DNA from: Rhodopseudomonas infernalis
GTDB lineage: Bacteria > Pseudomonadota > Alphaproteobacteria > Rhizobiales > Xanthobacteraceae
Length of the DNA stretch: 64,000 nucleotides
Reading direction: 5' to 3'
Assembly (NCBI RefSeq): GCF_022271405.1
Contig: NZ_JAJNAL010000002.1
Span: forward strand, 248,001 to 312,000
Shown piece after piece: positions 1 through 10,484 of this stretch; the first letter of the stretch is position 1; each line of letters opens with the position of its first letter. A program made the position numbers and the translations under genes. The notes beneath the pieces were generated by a model. It saw only the letters and a list, made by a program, of their open reading frames with translations. It did no database searches and had not been told where the DNA came from.

Positions 1-1
1 G

Positions 2-259
2 GTGGTGATCGGCTCGATCGCTGGGACTTGGCTATGGGTCCTCATCCTGCGCCAGTTCTCGGCGATCGGCGCGAGCGGCTTCTTCCTGCTGACGCCGGTG
101 TTCGGCGTCGCGCTGGGATTTCTGATCCTGTCGGAACGGTTGACGTTCGTACAACTGGTCGGGACCGCGCTGCTCTGCCTCATGATCGCCACTCGTGCCG
201 TACCCGGACGCCGCGAAGGCAGGCCGACCCGCGACGCAGCAGGCATCGACCCGGTCTGA
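2..259 (+). CDS. DMT/EamA family transporter, C-terminal fragment
   Basis: Only the last ~85 residues are in the window; the gene begins upstream of base 1. The fragment is hydrophobic, with a helix around FSAIGASGFFLLTPVFGVAL and a second around VQLVGTALLCLMIATRAVPG, followed by a short polar tail. The P-V-F-G-V-A-L-G-F-L-I-L-S-E arrangement is typical of the last two helices of EamA (drug/metabolite) exporters, inner-membrane carriers for amino acids or related metabolites. It ends 33 bp before the PLP enzyme at 293, so the two are probably co-transcribed. The substrate cannot be told from this fragment. Confidence 0.8.
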   Translation: MVIGSIAGTWLWVLILRQFSAIGASGFFLLTPVFGVALGFLILSERLTFVQLVGTALLCLMIATRAVPGRREGRPTRDAAGIDPV

Positions 260-292
260 CCGAAACAATTTCAACACGAAAGGATCGCGACG

Positions 293-1285
293 ATGCCCAA
301 GAGATTGGAAGATGCGATCGGCGGGACGCCGCTCGTCGAACTCACCAAGCTCGATGTCCCGGATGGCATCCGGATCTTCGCCAAGCTGGAGTTTCTCAAC
401 CCCGGGGGCAGCATCAAGGACCGGATGGTTCGTTTCATCATCGAGGATGCCGAGCGCACCGGGCAATTGCGGCCCGGCGCCACCATCGTCGAGAATACGT
501 CGGGCAACACCGGCGCCGCGATCGCGATGCTGGCGGCGGCGCGCGGCTATCGGGCGATCCTGACGATGCCCGACAAGGTGAGCAAGGAAAAGCAGGATTT
601 CCTGGTCGCGCTTGGCGCGGAGATCGTGGTGTGTCCAACCGCCGCGGCGGCGGGCTCGCCGGAGCACTATGTCGAGCGTGCGCGCCGGCTGCGCGCCGGC
701 CTGCCTAACGCTTTCATGCTCAATCAGTACGATAATCCGATGAATGCGGAGGCGCATTTCAGGACCACCGGGCCGGAGATCTGGTCGGCGCTCGGCGACA
801 GCATCACGGCGTTCGTCGCGGCCGGCAGCACCGGTGGCACCATCTCGGGAGTCGGCCGTTTTCTGCGATCGCGCAAGCCCGACACCGAGATCGTCCTCCT
901 TGATCCGGTGGGCTCGATCTACTTCAAGTATTTCCACCACGGCGTCGTCGATCACGACGAGATCGCGACCTACCATGTCGAGGGAGTGGGCGAAGACCAC
1001 CTCGCGAAGTGCATGGACTTTTCGGTGGTCACCGATGTGATCCGCTTCGATGACCGCGCCGCTTTCGCGATGTGTCATGAACTGGCCGCCAAAGAGGGGC
1101 TGTTGTGCGGAGGTAGTTCCGGCGCCAATGTCTGGGGCGCGTTGCAGGTGGCGCGGCGGCTGGCGCCGCCCGCGACTATCGTGACGGTGCTGCCCGACAG
1201 CGGCGTGAAATACGTGTCGAAAATCTACAACGACGCCTGGCTGAGCGCCCACGGGCTCGCAGAGCGCGGGCGCTGGGCTGCCTGA
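293..1285 (+). CDS. PLP-dependent cysteine synthase / cystathionine beta-synthase family enzyme
   Basis: A 330-residue fold-type II PLP enzyme. The Schiff-base lysine lies in NPGGSIKDRM near residue 41, the substrate loop is TSGNTGAAIA near residue 70, the phosphate-binding loop is AAGSTGGTISGVG near residue 180, and the C-terminal GGSSGAN is present. The EDAE..GQLRPG stretch and the PDKVSKEKQ block look closer to bacterial cystathionine beta-synthases than to CysK. No CBS domains or haem region follow the catalytic domain. It could make cysteine or cystathionine from an activated serine or homocysteine, or make another beta-substituted amino acid. The upstream exporter fragment, 33 bp away, fits export of an amino-acid product, which is inference. 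Confidence 0.88.
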   Translation: MPKRLEDAIGGTPLVELTKLDVPDGIRIFAKLEFLNPGGSIKDRMVRFIIEDAERTGQLRPGATIVENTSGNTGAAIAMLAAARGYRAILTMPDKVSKEKQDFLVALGAEIVVCPTAAAAGSPEHYVERARRLRAGLPNAFMLNQYDNPMNAEAHFRTTGPEIWSALGDSITAFVAAGSTGGTISGVGRFLRSRKPDTEIVLLDPVGSIYFKYFHHGVVDHDEIATYHVEGVGEDHLAKCMDFSVVTDVIRFDDRAAFAMCHELAAKEGLLCGGSSGANVWGALQVARRLAPPATIVTVLPDSGVKYVSKIYNDAWLSAHGLAERGRWAA

Positions 1286-1369
1286 CACGGCTACACAGGA
1301 GGGCGGCTAGGCTTCGGACGGCGCTCACTTGAGAATTGCGTCGCCTCGAGCAGTCGATGAAGTCCGGAT

Positions 1370-2203
1370 CTAGTCGGCCTTCGCTTCGATCAGTTCACGC
1401 ATGCGCTCGGCAACCTGAGGCGAGGCGGGATTGTAGACGATCATGCCGAGGTCGGGGCGGCCTTCCACCGCGAAGGATGAAAACTCCAGGTCGAGACGAC
1501 CCGCTTCGGGATGTTTGATGCACTTGACGCCTTCGCCGTGCGCGACGACCTCGTTGTCCTGCCACAGCGCTGCGAATTCGGAGCTGAGCCGGCACAACTC
1601 ATCCACCAGCCGGGAGACTTCTTTGGTCGCCCCGGCACCGGCGCGGGCAACGTCGGCCCGGAATGCGCCGACCACGAAACGCGCGACGCTGCTCCAATCC
1701 TCCTGTCGGGCCCGTTTGCGCGCATTGCCGAACAGCAGGCGCAGGATGTTGCGTTGCTCGCGCGGCAGCTTGCTGTAGTCCGTCAGCAGCGCAGCGGCGG
1801 CCTTGTTCCATCCGACCACGTCCCATGTCGCGGTCTTGATGATGGCCGGACTAAGCGGCATCGCGTCGAGCACGCGCTGCAGCCGCGGCGTGATGCCTTC
1901 GGTCGGCGTATAGCGCACCTCGGGCGGGCGGCCGAGGCCGAGCATGAACAGATGCTCGCGCTCCGGCTCGGTCAGCATCAACCCCTTGGCGATCCGATCG
2001 AGCACCGCGGCTGACGGCGCGCCGCCGCGGCCCTGTTCGAGCCAGGTGTACCAGGTGGCGCTGATATTAGAGCGCTGCGCGACTTCCTCCCGCCGCAGTC
2101 CCGGCGTGCGACGCCTGCCGGCGGCAAACCCGAAGGCCGCGGGATCGAGCCGGGTCCGGCGACTGCGCAGATAGGAGCCGAGGGCGTTCTGATCACTAGT
2201 CAT
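1370..2203 (-). CDS. XRE-type regulator with MmyB-like ligand-binding domain
   Basis: 277 residues. The N-terminal helix-turn-helix spans about residues 10-80, with the family hallmark TPGLRREEVAQRSNIS followed by TWYTWLEQGR. The rest is the MmyB-like PAS-type domain, recognisable from TWDVVGWNKAAAALL and the tail block DLGMIVYNPASPQ. Members of this family are typically encoded divergently from a short-chain dehydrogenase that they control, as here: the SDR at 2303 is divergent with about 100 bp between the starts. That gap probably holds both promoters and the operator. The ligand is unknown. Confidence 0.93.
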   Translation of the reverse strand: MTSDQNALGSYLRSRRTRLDPAAFGFAAGRRRTPGLRREEVAQRSNISATWYTWLEQGRGGAPSAAVLDRIAKGLMLTEPEREHLFMLGLGRPPEVRYTPTEGITPRLQRVLDAMPLSPAIIKTATWDVVGWNKAAAALLTDYSKLPREQRNILRLLFGNARKRARQEDWSSVARFVVGAFRADVARAGAGATKEVSRLVDELCRLSSEFAALWQDNEVVAHGEGVKCIKHPEAGRLDLEFSSFAVEGRPDLGMIVYNPASPQVAERMRELIEAKAD

Positions 2204-2302
2204 GAGCGAACCTGTTGAGAGTTATACCAGGATAACCTCACAACTTTAACACGACGAGAAAGACCGCCAAGGTCGCCTTCGACCAAAACTCGGAGGTTTC
2301 TC

Positions 2303-3208
2303 ATGCGTGTGTTTCTAACCGGCGCGACCGGCTTCATCGGTTCGCGCGTTCTCAAGGAGCTGCTTGCCGCGGGCCATCAGGTGCTCGGGTTGACCCGGTC
2401 CGACGCCGGCGAACGGTGGCTGGCGCAAACCGGAGCGCAAGCCTATCGCGGCTCGCTGGAAGACGCCGCCAGCCTGGCTCGCGGTGCAGCGAAGGCCGAC
2501 GCCGTCATTCACACGGCCTTCGATCATGACTTCTCACGCTATGCCGAGAACTGCGCAAAAGATGCCCGCGTCATCGGCGCGATGGCGGAAGAACTGGCGG
2601 GTTCGAACAGGCCGTTCATCATCACCTCGGCGACCGGTATGGGGTCCAGAGGGGCGGGCGAACTGGCGGTTGAGGACGTGGTGGATTGGGAGCACGCGCT
2701 GCCGCGCATCGCCAGCGAGCGCGCCGGCTTTGAGGCCGCGCAGAAGGGCGTCTCGGTCGCCGTGATGCGGCTCCCGCAAGTCCACGACACCGAAAAGCAG
2801 GGGCTGATCTCGCCGCTGATCGAACTGAGCCGGGCCAAGGGCGTGTCGGCCTATGTGGGCGACGGCAGCAACCGCTGGTCGGCAGTCCATATCGACGATG
2901 CGGCGCGGCTGTACCGGCTGGCTCTCGACCATCACGAGGCGGGCGCCCGCTATCACGCGGTCGCCGAGGAAGGCGTCAGTATGCGGCGGATCGCCGAGAC
3001 CATCGGGGCCGGGCTCGGTGTGCCGGTCGTCGCGCTGACGCCGGATCAGGCCGCCGATCACTTCGGCTGGATGGCGCCGTTCATGGCCCTCGATATGCAG
3101 GCCTCGAGCGCATGGACGCGAAGCCGGCTGAACTGGTCGCCGGTCGGACCGGATCTGATTGCCGACTTGCAGGCGATGGACTATCGAAAGCTCGACGTTG
3201 CGAGCTGA
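2303..3208 (+). CDS. SDR family NAD(P)-dependent oxidoreductase / epimerase-like
   Basis: 301 residues of the extended, atypical short-chain dehydrogenase type. The Rossmann motif TGATGFIGSRV is at residues 7-17 and nucleotide-binding continues with ADAVIHTAFD near residue 70. The classical YxxxK pair is not obvious: the region after SATGMGSRG contains no clear Y-x-x-x-K, so this is an atypical member whose catalytic residues need alignment. It is cytosolic, without a signal peptide. It is divergent from the MmyB-type regulator at 1370-2203 and is the likely target of that regulator. AAACTCGGAGGTTTCTC just before the ATG supplies a good ribosome site. Confidence 0.9.
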   Translation: MRVFLTGATGFIGSRVLKELLAAGHQVLGLTRSDAGERWLAQTGAQAYRGSLEDAASLARGAAKADAVIHTAFDHDFSRYAENCAKDARVIGAMAEELAGSNRPFIITSATGMGSRGAGELAVEDVVDWEHALPRIASERAGFEAAQKGVSVAVMRLPQVHDTEKQGLISPLIELSRAKGVSAYVGDGSNRWSAVHIDDAARLYRLALDHHEAGARYHAVAEEGVSMRRIAETIGAGLGVPVVALTPDQAADHFGWMAPFMALDMQASSAWTRSRLNWSPVGPDLIADLQAMDYRKLDVAS

Positions 3209-3243
3209 GCGCTTCGAGGCCGGGGCGCTTGCCGCGCCCGGCC

Positions 3244-3447
3244 TCAGACCTTGCGCGAGATCAGGATCAGCATCAGTCCGCCGAACGCCGTCGAGGCGCC
3301 GTACCACATCCATTGCGACTGGTTGATCATGAAGCTCTGCGCCGGCCAAGTGATCAGGCCAGCACCCTGGCCGGTCCAGATCAGGCCCATGACGAGAGCA
3401 AGCAATCCGATAACGAGGAACAGGGTTCGCATGATGCGATTAGGCAC
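3244..3447 (-). CDS. Small two-helix membrane protein, conserved type, function unknown
   Basis: 67 residues. Helix one is about residues 7-31 (TLFLVIGLLALVMGLIWTGQ) and helix two about residues 45-64 (MWYGASTAFGGLMLILIS), ending in RKV. The connecting segment carries WPAQSFMINQSQW. Small proteins of this layout are common in Rhizobiales, but I know of no assigned role. The gene is convergent with the SDR at 2303-3208 and isolated on its own strand. The clean hydropathy pattern and codon-like composition support a real gene. Confidence 0.7.
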   Translation of the reverse strand: MPNRIMRTLFLVIGLLALVMGLIWTGQGAGLITWPAQSFMINQSQWMWYGASTAFGGLMLILISRKV

Positions 3448-3531
3448 CTTTCCGCTGGCATGTTCAAGCGCGGATCGCGCTGTCTGATGTCGGCAGGCGA
3501 GTGCGAGTTGATTGCTGCAGCAGCAACGGGG

Positions 3532-3608
3532 CCGTCATTGCGAGCGTAGCGAAGCAATCCAGCGCCGAGCGCGACGTATGGATTGCTTCGCTTCGCTCGC
3601 AATGACGG
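3532..3608. repeat. Palindromic intergenic repeat, family A copy 1
   Basis: Two 30-base arms at 3532-3561 and 3579-3608 are inverted complements with a single mismatch, separated by 17 bases. Arms begin CCGTCATTGCGAGCG and contain GAAGCAATCCA. A second copy lies at 8393-8473. Such an element folds into a long hairpin and resembles REP/BIME-type elements of Bradyrhizobium-like genomes. It lies between convergent-side small genes and does not enter any coding region. Confidence 0.9.
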
Positions 3609-3639
3609 TGGGCTCGGTGCGTGTCTGCGGCCGCGATCC

Positions 3640-4107
3640 TCAGCGGAGCGACCGGCTGATCCGCGTGACGATCGCGTCCCATTTACGCTTTTCGCCAGCC
3701 GGGTAGTTCATCAGCACGCAATTCATCGCGCCGGCCACGCGGTTGCAGCGGTTGTACCAGATGCGGCCGTCACGAATGCTGGAGACGACGAAGAAGCGCG
3801 ACGTGACACGGCGATAGATGATGCCGGACGGCGGATTGCGCGCCGCCAGGAAGGCGGCGGGGGACAGGCCGCGCTCGTTAGGGATCGTCTGAACCGTAAG
3901 GTCTGCGCCGCGATCAGCGCTGGCGAAGCGGCGACCGGTGCCGTCCTGGGCCGGACCGGCATCCTCGCTGAAGATGGCGCGCGGAACATCCGCCGCAGCC
4001 GAGTTGGCGGTCACATTGTAGCGCTGCCAGTCGAGTTGCGACTGGGCGTGGACGAGTGTGGGGACGGACAGAAATGTCGCGGCAAACAGCAACGTCGCCA
4101 GTTTCAT
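3640..4107 (-). CDS. Exported hypothetical protein
   Basis: 155 residues from the ATG at 4107, chosen because GGGAGG lies six bases upstream; a GTG two codons earlier is less likely. The N-terminus MKLATLLFAATFLSVPTLVHA is a clear Sec signal peptide cleaved after A-H-A. The mature protein has a single Cys pair (YNRCNRVAGAMNCVLMNYPAG) near residues 121-131, which could form a disulfide in the periplasm. I recognise no domain with confidence. It lies downstream of parE on the same strand but 97 bp away from it. Confidence 0.75.
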   Translation of the reverse strand: MKLATLLFAATFLSVPTLVHAQSQLDWQRYNVTANSAAADVPRAIFSEDAGPAQDGTGRRFASADRGADLTVQTIPNERGLSPAAFLAARNPPSGIIYRRVTSRFFVVSSIRDGRIWYNRCNRVAGAMNCVLMNYPAGEKRKWDAIVTRISRSLR

Positions 4108-4204
4108 CGCCACCCTCCCACGTCATCGACCGACCCAAACGCGGCTCGGTCGGCAAGGTTGCAGCGAGGAGGGAGCGACAGCGCGGGACCGACGGCGGGC
4201 GCCG

Positions 4205-6253
<2,049 letters not shown>

Positions 6254-6716
6254 GAGTCCTGGAGTCGGTCCTGAGAGAGATCTGGGCTTTGCCGGCGCGC
6301 GCGCCGCTCGAATCGCTGGCTACGACTATGCCACGGTTGCCCAGCAGGTGGGCGATGGCAGGCGCGTCTGATGGCCCGACGGACGTCGGCCGCGCGCTTG
6401 ATGCGCTGCAGCACGTCCGCTGGATGGCGCATATAGGCCGGAGCCGGGGCGATGGGAAGGCCCCGGCGGGTGCGCGCCTGCCGCATGATACCGCCCGCCA
6501 ACGGGTCGCGCGGGTGTGACGTGCAAAGTGGAGGTCATGGGCGCACGGTCATACCGTTCCGCCTCGGCCGCCGTATTCAGGCCATCCGGGTCTGATCTGC
6601 CGGCTGCCTCGGGGCAATCCGTCACGGGGTGCGGCGCTTGCCCTTCGGGCGCAGGCCGTGCGATGCGACACTGATGTGAACCCGCCGGCAGGGGACGCCC
6701 GCAGGTCAAAGGGACG
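6254..6716. other. 463-bp divergent intergenic region without a convincing gene
   Basis: This lies between parE (leftward) and the DedA gene (rightward) and must contain both promoters. Several open frames cross it, but they are arginine- and proline-rich and overlap one another, as expected from GC-rich non-coding sequence. Short inverted repeats such as GCCCTTCGGGC occur near 6645. I see no RNA gene and no clear terminator. Confidence 0.5.
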
Positions 6717-7247
6717 ATGGAAGAAGCTTTTCGCGGCCTCACCGATTTCGTGCGCGAGCACCAGGCCTGGGCCGCGCCGGTTGTGCTGGCGCTTGCGTTC
6801 GGGGAATCGCTCGCCTTCATCTCGCTGGTGGTGCCGGCATGGGGCGCACTGGTGGCGATCGGGGCGCTGGTGGGCGCCGCGGGCGTCAGTTTCTGGCCGG
6901 TGTGGATCGCAGCTGCGGTCGGCGCGGCGCTGGGTGACTGGCTGTCGTACTGGTTCGGCTATCGCTACAAGGACAGCGTCGCCCAGATCTGGCCGATGTC
7001 GAAGTTTCCCGGCCTTCTGAAGCGCGGCGAGGATTTCGTGCAGAAATGGGGCGTCCCGAGCATCTTTATCGGCCGCTTCTTCGGGCCGCTGCGCGCGTCG
7101 GTTCCGCTCGCGGCCGGGATCTTCGAGATGCCGTACTGGCAGTTCCAAATCGCCAACGTGCTGTCGGCCTTCGTGTGGTCGGCTGTGCTGCTGCTGTTCG
7201 GCGACGCGCTGTCGGTCGGCGCGACGTGGCTGGTCCGGTCGATCTAA
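6717..7247 (+). CDS. DedA family inner-membrane protein
   Basis: 176 residues with a short N-terminal amphipathic part and about four to five hydrophobic segments. The family signature is visible: GESLAFISLVVPAWG (E and the helical break near residue 28), GDWLSYWFGYRYKD, then FIGRFFGPLRASVPLAAG, in which the conserved F-x-R-F-x-P-x-R of DedA proteins carries the functionally important arginines. DedA proteins act in membrane homeostasis; some are undecaprenyl phosphate or phosphatidylethanolamine flippases. The gene stands alone, divergent from parE. Confidence 0.92.
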   Translation: MEEAFRGLTDFVREHQAWAAPVVLALAFGESLAFISLVVPAWGALVAIGALVGAAGVSFWPVWIAAAVGAALGDWLSYWFGYRYKDSVAQIWPMSKFPGLLKRGEDFVQKWGVPSIFIGRFFGPLRASVPLAAGIFEMPYWQFQIANVLSAFVWSAVLLLFGDALSVGATWLVRSI

Positions 7248-7395
7248 GCGCGGAATAAGGGGGCTGCCCTCGGGGTTGGTGTCGGCGAGGCCGGCTCGAT
7301 CACCGGCCCGATCAAACGGTCGTTATGATGCGCTCCCGTCACCGATCCCGGGCTAGACTTCTGCCCGCAACAATTCCACCCGCCGAGGACCCGCC

Positions 7396-8385
7396 ATGGA
7401 TCTGACCCGACGTCACGCCCTCACTGCCGCCGCCGCTCTGGCTGCCACGCCGCTGCTGCGTGGCACGCCCGCGCAGGCCGCCGCGCCGCTCGCCGACAAG
7501 CAGGCGCCGAGCTTCTATCGCTACAAGGTCGGCGACGCCCAGGTGAACGTGATTTCCGACGGCGCCAACACCTTCCCGCTGCCGGACGGCTTCGTGGTCA
7601 ACGCCAAGAAGGACGAGATCAACGCCGCGCTCGAGCAGGCCTTCATGCCGAAGGACAAGATGACCATCAACTTCGCCCCGCTGGCGATCAACACCGGCGG
7701 CAAGCTCGTCGTGGTCGACACCGGCAACGGCGCCGGCGCGTTCGCCTCGAGCAAGGGCAATGTCGGGCAGTTCGCCACCAACCTGATGGCTGCGGGGCTC
7801 GACCCCAAGGCGGTCGACATCGTGGTGATTTCCCATTTCCACGGCGACCACATCAACGGCCTGCTCACTGCCGACAACCAGCCGGCGTTTCCAAACGCCG
7901 AAGTGCTGGTGCCGGCCGCGGAGTGGAAGTACTTCATGGACGACGGCGAGATGAGCCGCGCCTCCGGCGAGCGGATGCAGGGCGTCTTCAAGAACGCGCG
8001 CCGGGTGTTCGAGGCCGGGCTGAATAAGAAGGTCACGCCCTATGAATGGGGCAAGGACGTCGCGCCGGGCCTGCTCGCGGTAGAGGCCGTTGGCCACACA
8101 CCGGGCCACACCTCGTTCGTGCTGTCGTCCGGCGCCGATAAGGTGTTCATCCAGTCCGACGTCACCAACCATCCGGCGCTGTTCGTCGCCAACCCGGGCT
8201 GGCACCTGATGTTCGACCAGGACCCGGCGATGGCCGAAACCACCCGCCGCAAGGTCTACGACATGCTGGTTGCCGATAAGATGCGGGTGCAGGGCTTCCA
8301 CTACCCGTTCCCCGCCAACGGCTACGTGCAGAAGGACGGCAACGGCTATCGGCTGGTGCCGGCGCCGTGGAATCCGGTGATTTAA
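7396..8385 (+). CDS. Exported metallo-beta-lactamase-fold hydrolase
   Basis: 329 residues. The N-terminus MDLTRRHALTAAAALAATP has a twin-arginine pattern followed by a hydrophobic stretch and cleavage near AQAAAP, so periplasmic export is expected. The metal-binding motif SHFHGDHINGL (HxHxDH) is near residue 150, the second ligand set follows at VGHTPGHTSF, and the aspartate ligand is in FIQSDVTNHPAL. This layout belongs to the quorum-quenching lactonase/alkylsulfatase-like and MBL-fold hydrolase group, so a lactone or ester hydrolase is plausible, but the substrate is unknown. It is followed directly by a family A repeat. Confidence 0.9.
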   Translation: MDLTRRHALTAAAALAATPLLRGTPAQAAAPLADKQAPSFYRYKVGDAQVNVISDGANTFPLPDGFVVNAKKDEINAALEQAFMPKDKMTINFAPLAINTGGKLVVVDTGNGAGAFASSKGNVGQFATNLMAAGLDPKAVDIVVISHFHGDHINGLLTADNQPAFPNAEVLVPAAEWKYFMDDGEMSRASGERMQGVFKNARRVFEAGLNKKVTPYEWGKDVAPGLLAVEAVGHTPGHTSFVLSSGADKVFIQSDVTNHPALFVANPGWHLMFDQDPAMAETTRRKVYDMLVADKMRVQGFHYPFPANGYVQKDGNGYRLVPAPWNPVI

Positions 8386-8392
8386 GCGTCTT

Positions 8393-8473
8393 CGTCATTG
8401 CGAGGAGCGAAGCGACGAAGCAATCCAGCGCCGTGTACTGCGCATGGATTGCTTCGCTTCGCTCGCAATGACG
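8393..8473. repeat. Palindromic intergenic repeat, family A copy 2
   Basis: The outer arms (CGTCATTGCGAG / CTCGCAATGACG) and the inner GAAGCAATCCA / TGGATTGCTTC blocks match copy 1 at 3532-3608, with a few extra bases in the left arm. It starts 8 bases after the stop codon of the metallo-hydrolase and could act as a transcript 3'-end hairpin. Confidence 0.88.
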
Positions 8474-8574
8474 GCAGATCACCTCTCCCCGCGCGCGGGG
8501 CGAGGGAGTTCGCTGCCGGTGCGGCGAAGGCGGTGATTAAAAATGGCGATCGATCAGGCTGCGGATCGGTCCTT

Positions 8575-9471
8575 CTACAGGAAATCGCTGACCCGCCTTC
8601 GCACCTCAGCCAGATGCGTGAACAGGCTGACGTGTTCGCCGGCTTCGATCGTCATCAGCTTGCTGTGCGGCGCTTCGTTGGCGACGCGCGTGGCGTGCGC
8701 GAATGGCACGATCGTATCGGCGGTGCCGTGAATCGCCAGCAGCGGCGTTGACACAGCCGAGACGTCGATTGCGTCCATCGCGCTCAAGTACGCGGTGTCG
8801 GTCAGCGTGCCGGGCAGGCGCTCGGCCATTCGGGTGAACACGCTCGCCTGTAGTTCACACAGCATGGGGCCGGCTACCGGATCGGCCAGCGTCCGGGCGC
8901 GCAGTGCCGGATCGCGGATCGAGCGGCTTGCCGCCTTGTCCGGATCGCGCGCGGCGCTCCAGCGCATCAGTGCGACGAGGCCCGGCAGCCGGGCGATCCA
9001 TCGCATCGTCGGCAGGCGCGTGCGGACCTGCTCCGGCACGTCGAGCGTACCAGTGCAGCACGAGACCAGCACCACACCGGCGCAGCGCGCTGGGTGGCGG
9101 AGCGCGAATTGCAGCGCCGAGGGGCCGCCGGCCGAGACGGCGATCACGATCGCTGTGTCGAGCCGCAGCGCATCGAGCAGCGCCGCGTAGAGATCGGCCT
9201 GCGTGGCGGGCGTCGTGCCGCTCGCCTGCGGCGTGCCGAGATAGCCCGGCCGCGATAGCGCCAGCACGCGATTGGGCGGATCGTCGCCGAGCGCGGCCCG
9301 CGCTAGTAGCGAACTCTGGTCGCAGCCGCCCATGCCGCCGTGCAGCGCCAGCACGGCGGGGCCGTCGCCGCGGTCGATCAGTTCGACCAAGCCGCGAGCA
9401 GTGGAAACAATGATGGGAGCGGACGGAGACGCGCGCAAAGCGGCGCGGCCCCGGAACAGGGGAACAGACAT
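8575..9471 (-). CDS. Alpha/beta hydrolase
   Basis: 298 residues. The fold is clear from the oxyanion segment LALHGGMGGCDQSSL, the nucleophile elbow VIAVSAGGPSALQFALRHP (serine in S-A-G-G near residue 117), the acid region AIHGTADTIVPFAHA and the final histidine in AGEHVSLF. The elbow is A-V-S-A-G-G rather than the standard G-x-S-x-G. No signal peptide is evident, so the enzyme is probably cytosolic. It is transcribed from the same strand as the DUF2087 gene, 30 bp downstream of it, so the two may form an operon. Substrate unknown; esterase or lactonase activity is only a class-level guess. Confidence 0.88.
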   Translation of the reverse strand: MSVPLFRGRAALRASPSAPIIVSTARGLVELIDRGDGPAVLALHGGMGGCDQSSLLARAALGDDPPNRVLALSRPGYLGTPQASGTTPATQADLYAALLDALRLDTAIVIAVSAGGPSALQFALRHPARCAGVVLVSCCTGTLDVPEQVRTRLPTMRWIARLPGLVALMRWSAARDPDKAASRSIRDPALRARTLADPVAGPMLCELQASVFTRMAERLPGTLTDTAYLSAMDAIDVSAVSTPLLAIHGTADTIVPFAHATRVANEAPHSKLMTIEAGEHVSLFTHLAEVRRRVSDFL

Positions 9472-9501
9472 GACTGCCTCGTCAGGAAACTGCGAGCGGC
9501 G

Positions 9502-10047
9502 TCAGGCGGCGAGGCGCGGGGCGAGGTGGCGGATCAGCGCCAGGGCCTCGGTCGGCGGTCGCTGCTCGATGCGGCGATAAACGCGGCCGTCCGGCGTGCG
9601 CGCCATCAGGCCGTGGTCGCACAGCGCGCGGCGCAGCAGCGCGTGATCGCCGAAGCCGTGATGGCCGGCGAGCAGCGCGTTGACCTGCTTCTCGCTCAGC
9701 TCGCGGCCGCGCGGAATCCGCGACCACAGCACCCACAGCCCGAGTTCGGCGTGGCTCGCCTTCGCCGGCCAGCGCACCAGGATGCCACCGGCGTCGAAGT
9801 GCCGTGCGACGCGCTCGATCCGCTGATGGTCGATCGCGGGCGGCGGCTCCGGCGCGCGCGCGAGGCTGTCGCCGGCTTCGTGCTGGGCGCGGAAGTGCTG
9901 GAAATTGCGAAAGCCGGCCGAACGGGCCAGCAGGTTCAGCATCTCGACGTGGCCGAGCTTGCGGTCCAGCGCGCCGAGTTCGCGGTTGAGCGCACGCGCG
10001 AGCGCGGACACATCCTGAGCGGAGTAGGGGAAAACAGTACGGGTCAT
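9502..10047 (-). CDS. DUF2087 domain protein
   Basis: 181 residues. The C-terminal half, from about residue 80 (RVARHFDAGGILVRWPAKA) to GRVYRRIE, matches DUF2087, a small winged-helix-like domain often fused to ArsR regulators. The N-terminal part (ALNRELGALDRKLGHVEMLN then LARSAGFRNFQHFRA) resembles the short helical domain found near glyoxalase-superfamily proteins, as far as memory allows. A regulatory role is likely but not shown. It lies upstream of the hydrolase at 8575-9471 on the same strand. Confidence 0.8.
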   Translation of the reverse strand: MTRTVFPYSAQDVSALARALNRELGALDRKLGHVEMLNLLARSAGFRNFQHFRAQHEAGDSLARAPEPPPAIDHQRIERVARHFDAGGILVRWPAKASHAELGLWVLWSRIPRGRELSEKQVNALLAGHHGFGDHALLRRALCDHGLMARTPDGRVYRRIEQRPPTEALALIRHLAPRLAA

Positions 10048-10484
10048 GACCTCATCCTCGATCGTGCCGGACGAATAGGTCGATGGTCGCTGACTTTCGA
10101 CGCGGCACGGGACAAGTGTCTGCCGATCAGGATCGTGGCAGGTTTAGCTCCCCTCGCGGGGCAGCGACGCCTTGGTGAACTGCCGACCAGTGCGCGGGGA
10201 AATACAGCGCTCGCGCCGGCTTTGCAAGCATCGCGTGTAGGAGCGTGCCGGGCTGCATTGCGTCAGACGATGCTTGACGGCACCAGACACCGCAACTATC
10301 AACTCCGCCATGATCAACGCCACGACCATCGCCCGAGCCCGCCGTCGCCGCATCTTCGCGGCTTGGGCTGACGCGCGCGTCTGACAGCGTTGCCCCTGCC
10401 GCCGGTTTCGGTCCGCGGCAGGTTGATCTCCCCCATCCAAGCGCGAACTGACCCGGCGGCTCCGTCTTCAACCAGGAGCCAGCC
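10048..10484. other. 437-bp divergent intergenic region
   Basis: The region between the DUF2087 gene (leftward) and the PaiB-like gene (rightward) should hold both promoters. A leftward frame of about 70 codons around 10144-10353 starts with an arginine-rich stretch and one hydrophobic segment, but the rest is basic and low in typical protein signal, so I do not call it a gene. No RNA gene is visible. Confidence 0.45.

Noticed and set aside
32-1288. A 418-codon leftward open frame opposite the PLP enzyme gene
   Set aside because: It mirrors a clear rightward enzyme gene and is rich in His, Arg and Asp, as expected from the antisense of GC-rich coding DNA. No motif of any family is seen.
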